Positions 60,810 through 64,000 of a stretch of DNA of 64,000 nt are shown piece by piece. Below the pieces are notes generated by a model. The model searched no databases, was not told the origin of the DNA, and was given only the letters and a program-made list of their open reading frames with translations. Location of the stretch: NCBI RefSeq assembly GCF_002245625.1, contig NZ_NOIG01000009.1, positions 186,001 through 250,000 on the forward strand. Reading direction: 5' to 3'. Within the stretch, counting starts at the first letter, position 1. Every line of letters begins with the position of its first letter. A program made the translations under genes and the position numbers. The DNA comes from Acidovorax kalamii (GTDB taxonomy: Bacteria; Pseudomonadota; Gammaproteobacteria; Burkholderiales; Burkholderiaceae_C).

Positions 60810-61472
60810 TCAGCGCTGCACGCGCACCAGCGCCGATTCCAGCCCGGCGCCATCGAGCTTCTCCTTGAGCTGCTCGGCATCGTCGCGCTTGGTGAACGGG
60901 CCCACCCGCACGCGGAACACCGCCCGGCCATTTTGCTCACGCTCGCTCACGCGGGCTTCCCAGCCCATCATGGCCAGCTTGGCGCGCTGGGCGTCGGCAT
61001 CGGCCTGGGTACGGAAGGCCCCGGCCTGCACAAAGTAGTCGAACGGGTCCACATTGCCCTTGGCGGCGGCCTTGGCCACGGCCAGGTCACCCAGCGGGTC
61101 GGCACCTGGCTTGGATTCGGCCTTGGCGGCCTCGGGCTTGCTGGCGCCGGGCTTGGGGGCAGATGCCGCAGCCCGCACCTCGGGTGCGGGCGATGCGGGC
61201 GTGGTGGCCGAAGCGGGCGCAGACGCCGCAGCCGCCACGGCGGGTGTGGCAGGCCGGGCCGGGTTCTTGCCATACAACGGCGAGTTCGGGTCCCAGTTCT
61301 TGTTCTTCTGCGACTCGGCGGCATCCATGTCGGCCGTGCGCCCGCCGCCCTTGTTCAGAAAAGGCACCGGCACCTTGGTCACATACACGGCCACCGCCAG
61401 CGCAGCGCCCAGGCCCACGATGACGCCGACGATAAAGCCGACAATGGTCCCGCCCGTCTGTTGCTTTTTCAT
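60810..61472 (-). CDS. SPOR-domain cell-division-type protein
   Basis: 220 aa. A short cytoplasmic N-terminus, one membrane segment (GFIVGVIVGLGAALAVAVYV), an Ala/Pro-rich periplasmic linker, and a C-terminal SPOR domain (about 145-220): DYFVQAGAFRTQADADAQRA, then VRVGPFTKRDDAEQLKEKL. SPOR binds denuded peptidoglycan at septa; FtsN-like layout. It lies between argS and dsbA, 15 bases after argS. Confidence 0.9.
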   Translation of the reverse strand: MKKQQTGGTIVGFIVGVIVGLGAALAVAVYVTKVPVPFLNKGGGRTADMDAAESQKNKNWDPNSPLYGKNPARPATPAVAAAASAPASATTPASPAPEVRAAASAPKPGASKPEAAKAESKPGADPLGDLAVAKAAAKGNVDPFDYFVQAGAFRTQADADAQRAKLAMMGWEARVSEREQNGRAVFRVRVGPFTKRDDAEQLKEKLDGAGLESALVRVQR

Positions 61473-61487
61473 ATTGGTAGTAACTGC

Positions 61488-63197
61488 TTACATTCTGGCT
61501 GGAGCTGACACGCCCAGCACGGCCAGGCCATTGTGCAATACCTGGGCGGTGGCAGCGACCAGCGCCAGGCGCGCTTTCTTCACCACTTCATCGTCCACCA
61601 GGATGCGCTCGGCATCGTAATAGCTGTGGTAGCTGGCAGCCAGGTCACGCAGGTAGAAGGTCACGTCGTGGGGGGCCTCGCCGTCGGCGGCAGCGGTCAG
61701 CATCTCGGGGTATTTGGCCAGCTGCAGCATCAGCGCCTGGGCCTGCGGGCCTTCCAGCGCCGACAGGTCCACGTCCTTAAGCGCAGCCACATCACCCCCA
61801 CCCGCCTCTTGCCACGCCCGCAGCACCGACTGGATGCGCGCGTGGGCGTACTGCACGTAGTACACCGGGTTGTCGTTGTTCTGGGCCACGGCCAGGTCCA
61901 CGTCGAAGGTGTACTCGGTGTCGGGCTTGCGGCTGAGGAGGAAGAAGCGCACCGCATCCTTGCTGGTCCACTCGATCAGGTCACGCAGGGTGACGTAGCT
62001 GCCCGCGCGTTTGCTGATCTTGACCTCTTCGCCACCCTTGACCACGCGCACCATGGTGTGCAGCACGTAGTCGGGGTAGCCCTGCGGAATGCCGACGTCG
62101 GCCGCCTGCAGCCCGGCGCGCACGCGGGCGATGGTGCCGTGGTGGTCCGTGCCCTGGATGTTGACGACTTTGGTGAAGCCACGCTCCCACTTGGCGATGT
62201 GGTAGGCCACATCCGGCACGAAGTAGGTGAAGGAGCCGTCCTGCTTGCGCATGACGCGGTCCTTGTCGTCGCCGTAGTCGGTGGACTTGAGCCACAGCGC
62301 GCCGTCCTGCTCATAGGTCTTGCCGTTGGCGACGAGCTTGTTCACCGTGGCCTCGACGCGGCCACTGGTGTACAGGCTCGATTCGAGGTAGTACTCGTCG
62401 AACTGGAGGTTGAAAGCCTGCAGGTCCTTGTCCTGCTCGTTGCGCAGGTAGGCCACTGCAAACTGGCGGATGTTGTCGTAGTCGTCCACATCGCCATTGG
62501 CCGTGAACTCGCGGTCATCGGCCTTGACGGTGGCCTTGGCCTTGAAGGCCTCGGCAATGTCGGCGATGTAGTCGCCGTTGTAGAAGTTCTTGGCCAGCGG
62601 GTTATCGCTGTCGGTGGGCCAGCAATCGTCGCCGGGCTTGAAGCCCTTGGCGCGCAACTGCGTGCTTTTTGTGAGCGTGTCGATCTGCACACCCGCGTCG
62701 TTGTAATAGAACTCGCGGTGCACCTTCCAGCCCTGGGTGCTGAACAGGTTGCAGATCGCATCGCCCAGCGCCGCCTGGCGGCCGTGGCCCACGTGCAGCG
62801 GGCCCGTGGGGTTGGCCGAGACAAACTCGACCAGCACCTGCTGACCGTTGCTCGCCTGGTAGCCAAAGCGTTCGCCCGCAGCCAGCACCTCGCGCACCAC
62901 TTCCTGCTTGGCGGCGGGTTGGAGGCGGATGTTCAGAAAACCCGGGCCCGCGATTTCAATGGCGGACACCCAGCGCTGGAAAGCAGGCGTGGCTTCGAGC
63001 GCGGTTTTGAGCTGCTCGCCCAGAGCGCGGGGGTTGAGCTTGAGCGGCTTGGCCAGCTGCATGGCGGCCGTGCAGGCAAAGTCGCCATGCGCCGCCACCT
63101 TGGGGGATTCAAAGGCCGCCTTGGCGCCAGCGCCGGGGGAGAGGATGTCCAGCTCGGCCGCAAGCGCGGCCAGCAGATCGTGTTTGACAGAAAGCAT
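61488..63197 (-). CDS. argS: Arginyl-tRNA synthetase
   Basis: 569 aa class I aminoacyl-tRNA synthetase. The N-terminal Add-1 domain is followed by the HIGH-like HVGHGR (residues 135-140) after [12 protein letters not shown]. There is no canonical KMSKS, as in many Arg[15 protein letters not shown] stands in its place. The C-terminal anticodon-binding helices include [17 protein letters not shown] and the end [12 protein letters not shown]. It is the first gene of an argS-SPOR-dsbA run. Confidence 0.97.
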   Translation of the reverse strand: MLSVKHDLLAALAAELDILSPGAGAKAAFESPKVAAHGDFACTAAMQLAKPLKLNPRALGEQLKTALEATPAFQRWVSAIEIAGPGFLNIRLQPAAKQEVVREVLAAGERFGYQASNGQQVLVEFVSANPTGPLHVGHGRQAALGDAICNLFSTQGWKVHREFYYNDAGVQIDTLTKSTQLRAKGFKPGDDCWPTDSDNPLAKNFYNGDYIADIAEAFKAKATVKADDREFTANGDVDDYDNIRQFAVAYLRNEQDKDLQAFNLQFDEYYLESSLYTSGRVEATVNKLVANGKTYEQDGALWLKSTDYGDDKDRVMRKQDGSFTYFVPDVAYHIAKWERGFTKVVNIQGTDHHGTIARVRAGLQAADVGIPQGYPDYVLHTMVRVVKGGEEVKISKRAGSYVTLRDLIEWTSKDAVRFFLLSRKPDTEYTFDVDLAVAQNNDNPVYYVQYAHARIQSVLRAWQEAGGGDVAALKDVDLSALEGPQAQALMLQLAKYPEMLTAAADGEAPHDVTFYLRDLAASYHSYYDAERILVDDEVVKKARLALVAATAQVLHNGLAVLGVSAPARM

Positions 63198-63415
63198 CGG
63201 GGGATTTTACGGGCCGGGCCGCACCCGCCCCGGCGGGCAGGCGCAAGGCGCACTTGCCCAGCACCCAGCCCCTTGCCCCGCGCAGCCAGGACGCAACAGA
63301 TTGTCAGGAATTCTTTCCACCCGTATCGGCGAGTCAGCCGCGCGCGCTTCCGGTACGTTGTAATCGGGCAATCCGACGCAGGTTGCGTCTGATGCCATCT
63401 ACCAACGGAGCCCCC

Positions 63416-63760
63416 ATGAAGAAGCTTCTCACCCTGTCTGCCCTCAGCCTGGTCCTTTCGTTCGGCGCTGCGCACGCTGCCGACACCCCCGCCAAAGCGG
63501 CCGCCGCCGCTCCTGCGGCCACGGCGGCCTCTGCCGCACCGGCGGCAGAACCTACCAAGCAGCAATCCAAAATGGCCACCTGCAACAAGGAAGCGGGCGA
63601 CATGAAGGGCGACGAGCGCAAGGCCTTCATGAAAACCTGCCTGAGCAACAAGCCCGCCACGCAGCAAGACAAGATGAAGACCTGCAACGCCGACGCCTCG
63701 GCCAAGACCCTCAAGGGCGATGAGCGCAAGGCCTTCATGAGCGAATGCCTGAAGAAGTAA
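63416..63760 (+). CDS. PsiF-repeat protein, secreted
   Basis: 114 aa. Signal peptide (MKKLLTLSALSLVLSFGAAHA), Ala-rich linker, then two PsiF repeats: KMATCNKEAGDMKGDERKAF with MKTCL, and KMKTCNADASAKTLKGDERK with FMSECL. PsiF is phosphate-starvation-induced in E. coli; function unknown. Start set by the signal peptide and ACGGAG upstream. A 218-base gap upstream carries its promoter, which I could not assign. Confidence 0.9.
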   Translation: MKKLLTLSALSLVLSFGAAHAADTPAKAAAAAPAATAASAAPAAEPTKQQSKMATCNKEAGDMKGDERKAFMKTCLSNKPATQQDKMKTCNADASAKTLKGDERKAFMSECLKK

Positions 63761-63800
63761 AGCGGCCACACACCTTGCGCCCCGACACAGGGGCGCAGAA

Positions 63801-63845
63801 GTAAAAGAGCCCGCAGACCACCGGCCTGCGGGCTTTTACTTTTTG
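63801..63845. terminator. Intrinsic terminator after the PsiF-repeat gene
   Basis: GTAAAAG-AGCCCGCAG (63801-63816) pairs with CTGCGGGCT-TTTAC (from 63825) with one bulge, followed by CTTTTT. On the other strand it also faces the end of the convergent membrane-protein gene, so it can act both ways. Confidence 0.75.
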
Positions 63846-63856
63846 GACGCCCGGGC

Positions 63857-64000
63857 TTACCAGCCGCGCGCCCAGAACACCGCAATCACCGCCACCACGG
63901 GCAGCACATGCGACTGGATCATCACCAGGCGGCGCACCTTGGCCACCTCGTGCGCGGGCGGCAAGGCCCCCGTGCTGTGCAGGTTCTGGCGCCAGCGGCG
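63857..64000 (-). CDS. C-terminal end of a membrane protein (partial, DUF2214-like)
   Basis: The last 47 codons, ending at TAA (63859-63857). The tail has QNLHSTGALPPAHEVAKVRR and a closing hydrophobic segment (MIQSHVLPVVAVIAVFWARG). The VRRLVMIQ plus terminal helix pattern fits the DUF2214-type predicted membrane proteins. Only the end is visible, so identity is tentative. Confidence 0.6.
   Translation of the reverse strand, partial: RRWRQNLHSTGALPPAHEVAKVRRLVMIQSHVLPVVAVIAVFWARGW

Overview
The window is a GC-rich, densely coding chromosomal segment. Its gene content and order point to a betaproteobacterium of the Comamonadaceae, most like Acidovorax: Bug/TctC binding proteins, a lptA-lptB-rpoN cluster, argS-SPOR-dsbA, a trp cluster carrying an AroQ chorismate mutase, and thiL/pgpA/pncC. 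This placement is inference from gene order and protein character; no search was run. About 66 protein genes are described. I saw no rRNA, tRNA, CRISPR array, prophage or full insertion sequence.

Layout. 1-8.4 kb: the end of an unidentified gene, a PfkB sugar kinase, queA and a DMT exporter in a row, then gamma-glutamyltransferase, a Bug binding protein with a divergent LysR regulator, and an HD-GYP gene broken by a frameshift. 8.5-11.5 kb: a chemoreceptor and an AraC regulator. 11.5-17.8 kb, all leftward: trpE, chorismate mutase, trpG, a DinB-like gene, a LysE exporter, trpD, trpC and ung, mostly with 4-base overlaps. 18-23 kb: a chalcone-isomerase-like secreted protein behind a palindromic operator, a second chemoreceptor, gph and a small monooxygenase. 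21.9-28 kb: a secreted SH3-like protein and an SPFH membrane protein, divergent from a response regulator and sensor kinase. 28-34 kb: rpe, apaG, a Gcr-type membrane protein, a cation:proton antiporter and ybdK.

34-46 kb is an accessory block: tautomerase/LysR, thiL, a DUF2892 protein, an ECF-type sigma factor, an orphan Bug protein, a threonine-synthase-like enzyme with divergent LysR, an Acg-type oxidoreductase, a Rossmann-fold reductase with divergent LysR, and a MuiA-like protein. About 9.4 kb of it separates thiL from pgpA-pncC, genes often found together. 46-56 kb: pgpA, pncC, a fluoroacetate-dehalogenase-like hydrolase, small unknowns, a SEC-C protein, an FMN glutamate-synthase-like protein with a kinase-like partner, GNAT, PIN, a THUMP methyltransferase and a thioesterase. 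56-64 kb: a glutaredoxin-like protein, rpoN-lptB-lptA, dsbA, a SPOR protein, argS, a PsiF-repeat protein and the end of a membrane protein.

The most notable structure lies outside the genes. (1) A 56-60 bp, relatively AT-rich repeat occurs eight times, five of them inside reading frames (gph, thiL, pncC, rlmL-like, rpoN) without breaking them. (2) A GC-rich repeat of about 100-150 bp begins at the stop codon of the preceding gene, in the same orientation, in all four copies, with a fifth related element behaving alike. (3) A 101-bp element with 25-bp terminal inverted repeats starts on the last base of the pncC stop codon. (4) Each of the four LysR genes faces its divergent partner across a distinct palindrome.
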